From positions 5,706,501 through 5,770,500 of the forward strand of contig OY992839.1 of NCBI GenBank assembly GCA_963921425.1: a stretch of 64,000 bases of DNA, in the 5' to 3' direction. Source of the DNA: Dryas octopetala (taxonomy: Eukaryota > Streptophyta > Magnoliopsida > Rosales > Rosaceae). Shown piece by piece: positions 37,431-49,075 of the stretch (its first letter is position 1; each line of letters begins with the position of its first letter). A model generated the notes under the pieces. That model worked only from the letters and a program-made list of their open reading frames with translations, had not been told where the DNA came from and ran no database searches. The translations under genes were made by a program, and so were the position numbers.

Positions 37431-39433
37431 AATACTTTCTTTTTACATAAACCCATGTTTAAATTACTAAGAGCAATGTCCATCACAATCTGGCAATGGT
37501 AATGTCATTTGAGCCCACATTTTCTTTTCTTGGTTTTGGTAATTTCTCACAGTTGGGAAAACGAAAAGGAGAAACAAATGGGGGCATTTGCATAATTGAT
37601 TTGAGGCACATATCTAGCTAACTACTTCACGTGCATATATATATATATATATATATCAACTACAAATATCGGCCAAGTTCTTATCAAAAGTCCAAGATGT
37701 GTATTAAATGAGCACACTCATCATGTGCCTATTTAATTCATTTCCATACTATTATATGAAGCCAAACTTTGGAATTTTGGAAAATCCAGATATGCTCCCT
37801 CCTAAAAAAAAACTATTACAACATGAAATTTATATTAAAAATGAATGCAACAGTGAAATTAAAAAAACTGTAAGAAATTTTTAAAAAATAAAGAATACTA
37901 GAGACATCAACTATCATTCCAATTTTCAGTTATCTATGCACATGATATGTCAGGTTTTACTTGTTATAAGTACATGATCCCAAATATTAATATGTGATAT
38001 ATTACCATACATTGGTGAATTCACGAATTAGCCATGCATGGCTGATGGCTCTATAAAAAACTTAGTTACCACTTTGAGACATTTTATCAAGCACATTGCC
38101 CCAACTTTAAAGATATAAAACAAAAAACTAATGGGCAAACACTTAAAATCTATGTGAAAGAAAATTAATTTTGGGGGTCAAGTGACCCATTTGCCCCTTA
38201 ATAGATCTGTGATGGCTATCATGACTATTGAAATAATAGTTGGTGCATGTAGTATTTTCTCCCACCACCTAAGTAGTTAACTCCAACTCATATTTCTCTC
38301 ACTATCCTTTTTAGTTTTTTCTCACCACCCTTTTTAGTGTAACTCTCATCATATTGTAGATGCATTATGTGTCATATCTCTAGTAGTACAGCTGGAAAAT
38401 CAAGCCTGAAGCCTCCTCTTTTTTCTTTTTCAAATCTTTAAATTTGTTATTGTTATATATATATATATATGGAACTGGATCTCCTGTTGTGCTCTCACAA
38501 TGTGGGGATGCTGGAGCATATGGAGAAACATATGGGGTTTGTCAAATCAATGCAATTTGATAGATTTTTGTACAATATATATAATAACTGAAGAACAAAG
38601 AAAAAACTTACATTTTACACAGTATCATAAAAGTGAAAGAATGTGATATTTATACTTCTCTATTATGAGGTTATAGAAGGTCAGAGGACCACACATCTCA
38701 TAAGTCAGAATGGTTAAGATTGCTATGTGACCATGTGGGCTCAAGTCCTATATCAAGCCTTGCAGGTACAAGGGACAGTTGCGGTACTTTATACCCTTTG
38801 GTACTTTATAGTTTATACCTTTTGTAGGCGATCAAGACTCTCAACTCTCAAGCCCCTATGTAATAAGTGTAATTCTAAATACACCCACATTTTTTTTGCT
38901 GAATTAACCCCCTAAATTTGGTTTCCAACTCTATCCTTGCACTTTCAAAATATTAAAGAAAACCCCAACCCCCAAACCGGTCGGCAGCCCCATGGGACCG
39001 TCGGCACTCAAATGTTCGGCCATTTCCAATACAACCAAAAAGTTATAACTTAATTCCTATTCACATATCCAATTCCAAATACCTATTTGCTTATGCAAAT
39101 ACAACCCAAAGTATTCAACCAGAAAAAGGATGCAACCTAAAATAATTTATAGCTAACAATATAATTCAACCTATAATTATGGCTAACAATTTAATCAACG
39201 AAATTTATCGGTATTTAATGGAAACGGGTCACATTGGACTTTAGACAGGACCATAGGAGCCCCCTTTCCGATTATGAGTTCTTTCCCTTATATTAAAACT
39301 TTAAAATTGGCCAAAAAAAAAAAACTTTCAATGACGATTCTACTTTCTAAAGCAAATCCTGGTGCTTCATAAATGTGGCAGATATCACACGTGAATTATT
39401 CTGAAAAAGTTATGGATGGTGCCTTTATTCTAA

Positions 39434-39464
<31 letters not shown>

Positions 39465-39987
39465 TATCCCATGGTGCCAAGGTTACACCCTAGAGTTCAA
39501 CCTTCCTCTATATCTAACCTGACAGATATCACACATGGGCTGCACATACCTCAGCTTCCATGGTGAATTGGTGACTCAACAAATGCAGATTTAGCTGCAG
39601 CAGTCTCACCAGAAAACCTCATTCGGCATCAAAGTAATATATGAAGCAGAAAACCAACTTTGAATTCATCCACAACCAAGCCAAAACAAAAATTTGAACA
39701 GAATTGAGATCTCAAGGAAAATTGTAAAGGTTCAAGAAAGTTGTATCATTCCTAACATAACTCTGTGTTAGTTTTACTTCTCAACTTCATCTCTAAAAAC
39801 GCAAATGTAAAAATTTCCTTCAAGACTACAACAGAAACTCAAGTTTTTTTTCTTTTCTGGTCTAATTTCCATAACTAGCTCAAGTTTTTTGCCTCTCTTA
39901 AATATCTCCACATCCCTAGCGTGAGTTACAAGAGTCTGCACTTCCATGTAATGTCATGTGCAGCTGAACCGCGCAAAATTCTGTAAT
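37431..39987. other. Intergenic, no gene seen
   Basis: AT-rich spacer with (AT)n runs near 37637-37656, 38455-38470 and 39442-39468. No exon-like stretch was recognised. The last 200-300 bases probably include the 3' untranslated region of TRAP-alpha. Confidence 0.55.
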
Positions 39988-40716
39988 CTATTTCTTCTTC
40001 TTTGATTTGTTGTTGACTGACTGAGTATATGCAGTTCCCTGACCATCAAAATGAGCAAAAAAAGAACATATCAAGAACAGTTCCAGGATTTATAAAGAGC
40101 AAGTTAGGTCTACTAAAAGTAACTAAGCTAAATGCAAGAATCCCATCATTCTAACCATAGATTAAACTATATGAAATGATGGTTGATGCTCAACATGAAG
40201 CAACTTTAGCTGAACCCCCCATCCCTCATTCAATACATAGATTAAATCACTTAAACTCATGTTTGAAGCTCTACATGAAGCAACTCATTTACAACATATA
40301 CTTTTGGTTTTGAAAAACATATTTTAAAATATATTAACCCACGATTTGGACAACCAGAGATGTAAATCTCAAAGAAATGTAACCCCAGTAGATTAAATCA
40401 TATAAAACCATGTTTGAACTGTTGGAAAAACAAAATCTGAACATTAATGAAATAGGTCAGCAAATTAAAAATTTGTGGGAAACATTTTAGCGCAATGATA
40501 CAAACCTGAAGCCATTCATCCATTGAGGCGTCTGTAGCCCTGGTTCCAACTTCTACCTTGGGAGCCCTCTTGGTTTTCTAGACACAACAGAATAGTTCCA
40601 TGAACAAAACAAGCAAAGAATCTAAAAACAAATAAATATGACAATAAAGCCATGAGAGATCAAAGGGAAAAAATTAATGAGCTTTCCTGCCTATTCTCTT
40701 CATTCCATAAATACCA

Positions 40717-40756
<40 letters not shown>

Positions 40757-43605
40757 ACACACACACACACACACACGCACGCACTCAGTCACTCACTCTT
40801 TTAAACATCTTTTGAGGTAGATGCAAAAGTACATTAGGACAAACTCAGAATGCCAGAATGGATAGAGTACAGTATTCAACACTCCATGTAGGTTGATATG
40901 ATATCATACGTATAAATATCTGAAAACAGTATGGTAATATAACTATCTCATAGAGAAGTTTTAATACCTTGGAAAGGTTCTGTACTTGACCTTGAATCCA
41001 TAACGCTAGGAGGATAAGAAGGGCGAACCCAAGGGTGACAAGAAAAACAGACTCAATGCTGAGGAAAACACCAGCCTCAATAACTTCAATAGTACCATTA
41101 TAGAAGGTGCTCTGGTATGGTTGCTGGTCTATCTCATAGTAAACGGTACCCACAAGATCAAAAGTTCCAGGCTGCACAATACAAATAAGTTATTGAGATG
41201 ACTACATATAGGTGCAATTTCAGATGTACAATGAAAATAAGTTGCTTGAGATGACTACATATGAATTTGAAAGTCAAGATGACTACATATGGGTGCAATT
41301 TCAGATGTACAAAGAAAATAAGTTGCTTGAGATGACTACATATGAATTTGAAAGTAAAGATGACAACATATGGGTGCAATTTCAGATGTACAAAGAAAAT
41401 AAGTTGCTTGAGATGACTACAAATGAATTTGAAAGTAAAGATGACTACATATAGGTGCAATTTCAGATGTACAAAGAAAGTACCTGCAAGAATTTGTTGA
41501 CAACAAATATGTATGGGAAAGTACCCTGAGCTGATGCTGGAACCGATCCATTGTTAAAAGCCTACAACCAAACCAAAACTGTAAATGCAACTGAGAAAAT
41601 AACTAGAAGCATTTTTCAAGAAAGGCATAACAGAAAACTACCAAGATGAATAGAAAAAGACAGGTTTTACAAGTTAGAAAGAAAATAATGGTTCAGCGAA
41701 ACTACATGAGCAACCTACTTCCATATGAATCAGTTCAATATCGCATAAAGGGAAAACCTAATCATCCACATTAGAGACCAAACTGCAACCCCCCCCCCCC
41801 CCCCCCCCCCTTTTCACTCTCAAATTTTTGATTGAGGTATGAAATCTATCGACACAAGTTGATCATCCATTCAATGTGTTTATCAGCCCTCATTCTTTAA
41901 AGACTCAAATTGAGGATAAGAATTTTTACAACATTAGAAGACTAGACAAGTGGCAGACCTTTCAGGCTCGATATTGGGTGTTGAAAGGTACGCATTTAAG
42001 GGTATGTTGTTGAAAGGTACGCATTTAAGGGTATGTTGTGGGTGTGACAACATTTAGTGATATTAACAAACCATCATATGTTAAACATGCATATCCTTCA
42101 CTTGTAAATATCTCAAACAGCAAGCCAATAAAAAAGATATTACACTGCAACATGGAAGTCAAATATGAAATTCAATTTTTTTGTAGAGAACACAAATTGT
42201 CATAACACATTGCCAAATCATAAGAACACATTAACAAACAAAAGATTTCCTGATGAAGAATTAATAACAAATACAGAGATCATGTATATGTAAACCAAAA
42301 GACGCGTATTTAAGCATACCAAGAATTACCTGTGCAGTAAGATTCTGAACCAGAAGATTGTGATCAAAAGGTAGATGAACGCTGGCTTTGATTGCAATTA
42401 CATTCAAGCTTGAATCCCCTTTTTTTCATCAAAAAATCAACTAAGCTATCCACTAAACAATTGAGAGAAATGAAAAGAAAAACTGCACTGACACACCCAC
42501 AACAAGAAATCATGTTGCCCTTTAAAAGGGATGTTGCAACACAGAACCACCATAAAGGTGACAAAAACATTTTGTGCATTTCACTCATTGAATGAGAGAG
42601 TCCAATAACAAAAGAAAATTTGTGTTTATTACCATCGTTTTTCAATCCGACCAGAATTTCAGTCTCTTCCCCTGCCGCCACCGCTGCAAAGACAAGATCA
42701 AAGTAAAAACACACCTCTCAAAACCAAACAAAAGCGAAAACTAACATGTACAATCTTGATGAGATTCTCACCTCGTGCTTTATTTTTGGGGAAAACACAG
42801 ACTGTTTCAACTCCCGGAGCTGGGCTAAAACTTCCATCTCCAAAATCTTGGACATCATCGCTAACAATCCCGAGATCACTGCTTTCTTCCACAGAGTCAG
42901 AAACATCCACTTCCGAATCAGACTGACCCCTGGCGACTATTAAGAGGAAGAACCATAAATTTAGTACACAACCCACTTCAAACTCACATCAAACTACGAA
43001 AATGTTGTCATGCATTCCACAAATTACCAATATCCCGAATCTAAATCGGCAAAAACACGCCAAAAATGTAGATCACAGTTCAAAACTGCAAATTGAATTC
43101 AATACTCAACATACACTTATCCAACCCAACATGCAAGCATTAGTTATGTGTTGTCCAATCACATGTTCTAACTAGCTAGCCTCTAAAAGCACGTTTGCAA
43201 CCTCTAAAGCATTAAAATTGCTTTTTCAGAACGCTCACAAAAGCGATGCCTTGGTAGCTGAAAAGACTTCGACTTTTAAGTGAAATTTCGCTTTCAAAGT
43301 AATCAGACTATCAACAACAACGCTCATCTGCGCCATGCAGAAGCTACTAAGCCAGCAATAACCAATTCGAACATAACCCATAGTCGAATCGATCAAAACC
43401 AAAAGCAGTCGAATCAGATCTCAAGCATGCAACCAATAGAAATTAGCTGGAAAATTGTTGCAATGTTGAAAATCAAAATTTCAATAATGAAATAATACAA
43501 AAAGCAGAAAAGATCTAGATCTGCAAATTGAGAAAGGAAACCTTGGAGGAAAGGGGGTGCGATGAGGAGGAGAGAGAAGAGAAAAACCCTAATCGTGGTC
43601 GCCAT
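39988..43605 (-). CDS. Translocon-associated protein subunit alpha (TRAP-alpha/SSR1), 8 exons
   Basis: Exons: 43605-43542, 42936-42772, 42683-42633, 42418-42330, 41561-41484, 41171-40968, 40577-40506, 40038-39988; all GT-AG, total 774 nt, 257 residues, matching the usual plant length. Residues 1-22 are a signal peptide (IRVFLFSLLLIAPPFLQ). An acidic luminal stretch follows (DSEVDVSDSVEESSD), then the TRAP-alpha luminal domain with ETEILVGLKNDG, HNLLVQNLTAQ, NGSVPASAQGTFPY and GTVYYEIDQQPYQSTFYNGT. One membrane helix lies at about 191-208 (FLVTLGFALLILLALWIQ), and the short cytosolic tail ends in lysines (KSKKKK). The family acts at the Sec61 channel in the ER membrane. Intron 5 is largely an 81-bp minisatellite. 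Its 5' end is 1.8 kb from the divergent bHLH gene. Confidence 0.95.
41205..41478. repeat. 81-bp minisatellite filling TRAP-alpha intron 5
   Basis: The word GGTGCAATTTCAGATGTAC recurs at 41211, 41292, 41373 and 41454, an exact 81-bp period. Because 81 is a multiple of three and the unit lacks stops, both strands show open frames that are not genes. The repeat makes up most of the 312-bp intron and touches the exon 5 donor region. Confidence 0.93.
41789..41810. repeat. Poly-C tract in TRAP-alpha intron 4
   Basis: A run of 22 C, unusual in this AT-rich intron; the exact length may be a sequencing estimate. About 170 bp further on (41980-42043) a 31-bp word (GAAAGGTACGCATTTAAGGG and neighbours) is tandemly doubled. 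Confidence 0.8.
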
Positions 43606-43997
43606 GGATGGGAGCTTTTGGGGTTCGATGGGTTGGTGTGTGGAATAGTGGGTTTCAACACAAGTGACAATGCCAAAGGTGGATCCTAGCTTCGGGTTTC
43701 GGCCAAAACGACGATTCTTTGGTATTTATTGTGTTTCATTTTTTTGGCTAAGGTATTTATTGTGTTTCTGAATTAATGGGAAATGGTGGAAAACTGGAAA
43801 TGTTGTGCCAAAATATATTATTTATATAGGTTAATTACAATTATATATCTTAATTATACATTATTTTTTAACTTGGTACCTCAATTTCAAAAAATTGCAT
43901 TCGAATACCTTAAATACGATATCTCATCACCTGAGTACCTTTGTTAGCCTCGCTGTCCACCAAAACTTTTAAAGTATCCTTTTTTTTTTTTTTGGCT

Positions 43998-44474
43998 ACT
44001 CAAAGTATCCTTTTTAAAAAAGGAAAAAATTATAGCAAAAGAATTATTAGCTCATTTTTCAATTAAAAATCTCGTTTTTACTTTGATTCAATTTAACAAA
44101 GTATTTCATTTAAGGATATTCTGTTAATTCTATTATAATTTTTCTTTAAAAATTAATCACGTGAGCGTCACATGACAAAAAGGGAGAGCCCTTTTTTTTT
44201 TTTTACTTTTTAAAATTCAATTAGTTTTATTTTTTATAATTATTTTTTAGGAGAAAAGATTGTTTTGCCTTACAAATTTGTCATGTGACCCTCACGTGAT
44301 CAATTTTTAACGAAAAATTGTAACAGGATTAACGGAATATCTTTAAATGAAACACTTCGTTAATTATAATCTTTAATTGCATTAAAGTGAAAACGAGATC
44401 TTTAACTGAAAAAAGAGGTATAATAATTGTTTTTTTGCTATAATTTTCCTTTATTTAAAATGGATACTTTGAGT
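43998..44474. mobile_element. Foldback MITE with ~170-bp arms
   Basis: The left arm starts ACTCAAAGTATCC and the right arm ends GGATACTTTGAGT. The arms stay complementary, with mismatches, through words such as TAGCAAAAGAATTATTA, AATCACGTGAGCGTCACATG and their reverse forms, leaving a centre near 44190-44270. No target duplication was found. It lies between the divergent TRAP-alpha and bHLH genes and has no coding capacity. Confidence 0.75.
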
Positions 44475-44639
44475 GGAAAAAATAAATAGTTAATTACAAA
44501 AAAATCCACTTTTAGAGCCCTTTGTACAAAAAACATTCACCTAAAAAGTTGAATGACAAATAAATCCACTTTTTTGTACAAATAAGTTCACACTATGTTT
44601 TTTTCCATGGTTTAAAAAAAAAAATCAAGCAAATTGCTT

Positions 44640-44850
44640 TAGTAATAATGATTACTACTGCTCAAGAGTAACAATTAATAGTGTATTTTTACAATTTAAA
44701 TAGTTACTGTTCCACAATAACAATGATTGTTACTACCAAACAGTAGTAATTAATAGTGTATTTTTACAATTTAAATAATTACTGTTAAATAGTAATCTCA
44801 AAAGTACTGTAGCGCGCTACAGTAGTACTTGATTTTTAAAAAGTGGGCTA
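44640..44850. repeat. Short tandem repeats and a palindrome upstream of the bHLH gene
   Basis: A block containing TTAATAGTGTATTTTTACAA occurs twice (near 44670 and 44750). The palindrome around TACTGTAGCGCGCTACAGTA follows at about 44806-44826. It looks like the end of another small DNA transposon, but its limits could not be set. Confidence 0.4.
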
Positions 44851-45397
44851 GCTAGGAATTAGGCTTCACATTTGGATTTTCTAAAGAATAGTACTTGAGT
44901 ACTCAAAAATGAATATAATCTTATTCTAAGTTTCTAACTACCAATCACATAAGCCCATAATAGGGTCCGCCATGAGAGAGAAGGTGGTGAGCCTCATCAT
45001 GGGCTCTTGTAATTGGTTGTAAGGACAAACTTGGTACTCATTTCTGAGTACCCAAACATTTTTTTTTTTAAAAACTTCTTTTGTCTAAATAAACTTATTA
45101 AAAAAAAAAAACAAAAAAAAAATACTTTAAAAGTTCCAGTGGAAGTGTGGAACTAAACTTCTTTAGTTAAAAGTTCTGGTGGAACTAAACTTCTTTAGTT
45201 CTTTTTTTCTTTTAATAAATAAGATCGTGACGGGGTCTGTCGTCCTCCTCATTATATTCCTCCTAAAATTAATAGCATTTCGTCGGAATACATCCTGTCT
45301 TTCCACAGCACCTTCAATCACCATCCATCCGGTGGTGCAATTCACCAAGCCTTCCATGTTCATCATCCACTAGATAAATGCAGCAGAGTAATAATCA

Positions 45398-46713
45398 ATG
45401 GATCATCATCATCAGCTAGAACACCAAGCCTTCATTCAAATCCAAACCACGCCACCCCAATTTCTACCCGCGACCGAATTCCCTCAGCCCCCTTCACTCG
45501 ATCCCCGCCTGCCCTCCACCACTCGCCCCCAACCCAGTTCAAGGTTTGTCCTTTTCTGGCTAATTATGTGTTCTTTTATTTATTTTTGTTTAAATTTTTG
45601 TTTTTTGGCATTAAATTATGGGTAATGTCATTATATTTTTTCTGGGGTTGTTTGTAATTGAAGTATTGAACTAATGATCAATGATTTATCTGAGAGCTGT
45701 GCTAAACATATTTTAAAGTTTCTGGGGATGGGCCTAGTTTGGGATATAGTTTAATGGGGCATTGCATGTTTTGTTGTATGCAAATTTTCTGATGTGAACC
45801 CGGTTAGCAAATCAATGTGTGCATAAGGCGTTTTCGAAGTTGACTTTGTGGCACTTTTGAATTGGTGGATTACCCTCTATTTAATGTATGTTGTAGTATT
45901 GTACTTGTGCCTTATTATGATTTATAATTACTGTTTACAGCCAAAGGCCTGAAGGGGAAATTAAGGATGGTCTAGCTGCTAGAAAGGTTCAGAAGGCTGA
46001 TCGGGAGAAATTGAGGAGGGATCGACTGAATGAGCAATTTCTTGAGTTGGGAAATGTTTTAGGTACAGTTGAAATTGTTCATACTTTTTTTTTTTTTTTG
46101 AATTTTGTATGTTTTCTCTTTATTAATTTTGACGATTAGGTCAGAAATACAACAAAAGAATGATTTGTGTCTATCGAGCTTAGCACCCTATAAACTCATT
46201 TGTCAATAACTTTTTTCCCAAACAACTTCATGCCTTGACATGTAATGCATTACATCTATGGCATAGAAATCATAGAGAGAGATATTGAATTCTTGATTTT
46301 GCTCTAAATTACTATTTCTATTGTCAAATCCTATGTTTGTATTATTTTGTGATAGTAAACTATGTACAAGTAGATTGTTTATAGGTTCAAGTTCATTTTT
46401 GCCCATGAACTATAGGGCCTATTTCAAATGGCTCCATGTACTATCAAATGTTTCAAATGAACCCATAAACTAAACGAAAGTATACAAAATAGCCCATTTG
46501 TTAAATATTAAAGGGGTAATTTTGTCATTTCATCAATTAACAATATTTAATTATTATTTAAATAACCAAAATTAATATAACTAAAATAATTATAAAAAAA
46601 AAAAAAAAAACCCACCCCAGCTCGTTCCCCCTCCCCTGCCAGTGCACCCAGCCCCTCCCTCCCCCGCCACCCAGCCCGTTCCCCACGTTGCCCCTCCACC
46701 CCTGCTACCCAGC

Positions 46714-46779
<66 letters not shown>

Positions 46780-49075
46780 CCGCAACAACCCCAGCCACTT
46801 CCCCCATCCCCCACGCCAGCCACAACCCCAACCTCTACCGCCACTTCTAATCCTACTACGATGCGCTCGACCTCGCCGCCTCAAACGACGTCGTCGTCGT
46901 TCAGCTCCTCCACCCCGACTGGCGCACTCCTCTTGAGAAGCCCTTCCTCTGGCTCGGCGACCTCCACCCCTACTTCTTCACCAACCTCCTCTGCTCCTTC
47001 CTCGATCAAAACGACATGTCGAACTCTGAAACCGACGACGACAACATCGGCATGGAATGTGCGGGAATGGTGGGGTTGTTGTCGGCAGTAGGAGGGTGGT
47101 GGAGTGGGGGGATGGTGGGGTTGGGGTGAGGGGGTGGCGCAGGGTGGGTGGGTGGAGTGGTGGGGATAGGGGCAGGTGGAGTGGTGGGGGGGGGAATGAG
47201 GGGCTGGGTTGGCGGGGTGGATAGGGCTAGGTGGCGGGGGAAACCGAGTATGAAATGTACGATGGCTGACTGGTTGAGGAAAGCGGGTCGGACCTTGGCG
47301 TGGGCTCGACTTCACGGAGGATTTGGGTTGGCGGGGGAGGGAGGGGTTGGGTGCACTGGCGGAGAAAGGAGGGGCAAGGTGGCGAGGGTGGGGGAACGGG
47401 CTGGGGTTGTCGGCATGGCCATGCAGGCGCCAACTTGGGTGGCGGGGGTGGGGGAACGGGCTGGGGTTGTCACCATGGCCATGCCGGCGCCGACTTGGGT
47501 GGCAGGGGTGAGGGAACGGGCTGGGGTGGGGTGGGTTTTTTTATATAATTATTTTAGTTATATTAATTTGGTTATTTAAATAATAATTAAATATTATTAA
47601 TTGATGAAATGACAAAATTACCCCTCTAATATTTGACAGATGGGCTATTTTGTATAATTTCGTTTAGTTTATGGATTCATTTGAAACATTTGATAGTACA
47701 TGGAGCCATTTGAAATAGACCCTATAGTTCATGGGCAAAAATGAACTTGAACCTTGTTTATATTTGAATTTCCATACAGAGCTGAGTGCCAGATTTGACT
47801 GATGACACAATTTCTAAAAACTTTAAAGGAGGAATTTCTCTTGGGATGGCTAAATTTGATAACTATCTTCATGCTTGAAATTCTAGTACTTGGGGAGTAT
47901 GGTCAAGAAGTTTGGAAGCTTGGGTCAGATTTGTAGGACTTCCCTCAGCTATCTGATGCATTTCTAGGTTCTGCATGCATAGCTGCTTGTAACCTTTAAT
48001 ATGGTGCATATCTATGGGTTTTCCTTTTCATTTTTCTTGCTGAAGATATGGTTAGCCTATATTTTTTATTGATTACATGTGTTACTGTTTAAAATACAGA
48101 TCCAGACAGACCCAAAAATGACAAAGCAACCATTCTAGCTGATACAATTCAAGTGCTGAAGGATTTGTCATCAGAAGTTGACAAACTTAAAGCTGAGTGT
48201 GATTTGCTAACTGAAGAGTCCCGTGAGGTGATTTAGTATTTTATTTTTATATTCTGGTGAATTATGTTCAAGTCTGTTGGATTCTTTTATAGGACACCTA
48301 ATCACTATTTTGTTTAAAAACAGTTGACACATGAGAAAAATGATCTGAGAGAAGAGAAGGCATCTCTTAAATCTGACATTGAGAACCTTAATGCTCAGTA
48401 TCAGCAGAGACTCAGGGCTATGTTCCCTTGGGGTGGTATGGATCACTCAATTGTAATGGCCCCACCTTCGTATCCATTTCCAATGCCAGTACCAATGACT
48501 TCAGGGCCAATTCCCATGCATCCACATATGCAGCCGTACCCTTATTTTGGAAATCAGAATCAGGGGGTCATTCCTAACCCCTGTTCAACTTTTGTTCCAT
48601 ACATCACTCCTAATGCTCTGGTTGAACAGCAGTCCACCCAATGTGTATCTCCAGTAGTGCATCCAGGAAGTCGGTCTCATGTTTCAGGCAAACAAGATTC
48701 CAGAAACAAATCTTCTGGTGAGAGTAACATTGACAAAAGTGAAGATTCAAATGATGTCAAGACAGAACTAGAGTTGAAAACTCCTGGATCTACAACTGAT
48801 CAGGTCAGCTGTAGCCTTCTAAGTTGTTTTCGAAAGATATAAAGCTTTGCAAACCATTTTGAAGTGATTATGATGGATCTTGTTGGTTTTATTTTACTTT
48901 TTGGGGAAAGTACAGTCCTCATTGAAATAATGTGGCTGTTTTGTAGGATTTGTCATCAATACAAAGAAAATCTCAGAAATCCACGAGGAAGGAAATCAAT
49001 GTTACAGAAGGGAGTTCTTCAAGTAGATGTTCTTCTTCTCATAGTGTACAGGGTAGCTCATCTAATAGTGTGTAG
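45398..49075 (+). CDS. bHLH121: bHLH121/URI-type transcription factor (iron response), 5 exons
   Basis: Exons: 45398-45543, 45941-46062, 48100-48227, 48324-48803, 48947-49075; GT-AG and in phase, 1,005 nt, 334 residues. The bHLH domain spans about 63-120: basic region KVQKADREKLRRDRLNEQF (Glu71, Arg75 for E-box contact), loop DPDRPKNDKATIL and helix 2. A leucine/charged coiled coil follows (about 115-160). The region after it is proline- and methionine-rich (PPSYPFPMPVPM, YFGNQNQGV, LELKTPGSTTD), and the end is serine-rich. The order and wording recall Arabidopsis bHLH121 (URI, At3g19860), a clade IVb factor acting upstream of IRT1 and the iron-deficiency network with IVc partners. The ATG begins MDHHHQLEHQAF; the first exon is less conserved, so the start is less sure. 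Intron 2 (2.0 kb) is inflated by a Pack-MULE. Confidence 0.93.
46384..47753. mobile_element. Pack-MULE with ~210-250-bp TIRs in bHLH121 intron 2
   Basis: Both ends read GGTTCAAGTTCATTTTTGCC inward. The inverted repeats stay nearly identical for about 210 bp and run, more loosely, into a CCCACCCCAGC block. TTGTTTATA is repeated directly at 46375-46383 and 47754-47762: a perfect 9-bp target duplication. Long TIRs plus a 9-bp duplication identify the Mutator superfamily. The 1,370-bp element has no transposase. Its interior has a (CT)n run of about 30 units (46711-46774), a gene-like fragment (46824-47075) and a GC-rich G-run tract. Confidence 0.93.
46824..47075 (+). pseudogene. Captured DOG1-domain gene fragment inside the Pack-MULE
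   Basis: One frame on the plus strand reads NLYRHF, a TAA stop at 46848-46850, then about 70 open codons with YYDALDLAASNDV, LLHPDWRTPLEKPFLWLGDL and YFFTNLLCSFLD. The W-x-T-P-x-E-x-x-F-x-W-L-G core is the motif of DOG1-domain proteins (DOG1, INP1 and the C-terminal half of TGA factors). Codon composition is GC-rich with strong third-position G/C, unlike the host intron. It has no start, a stop early in the homologous stretch, and low-complexity flanks, so it is a fragment. It has the same orientation as the bHLH gene and should be removed with intron 2. Confidence 0.75.

Noticed and set aside
41158..41460. Open frames on both strands in TRAP-alpha intron 5
   Set aside because: Produced by the 81-bp minisatellite, whose length is divisible by three.
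46642..47579. Pro/Ser- and Gly/Trp-rich frames inside the Pack-MULE
   Set aside because: Simple-sequence frames; the only gene-like frame is the DOG1-type fragment, which is not the longest.
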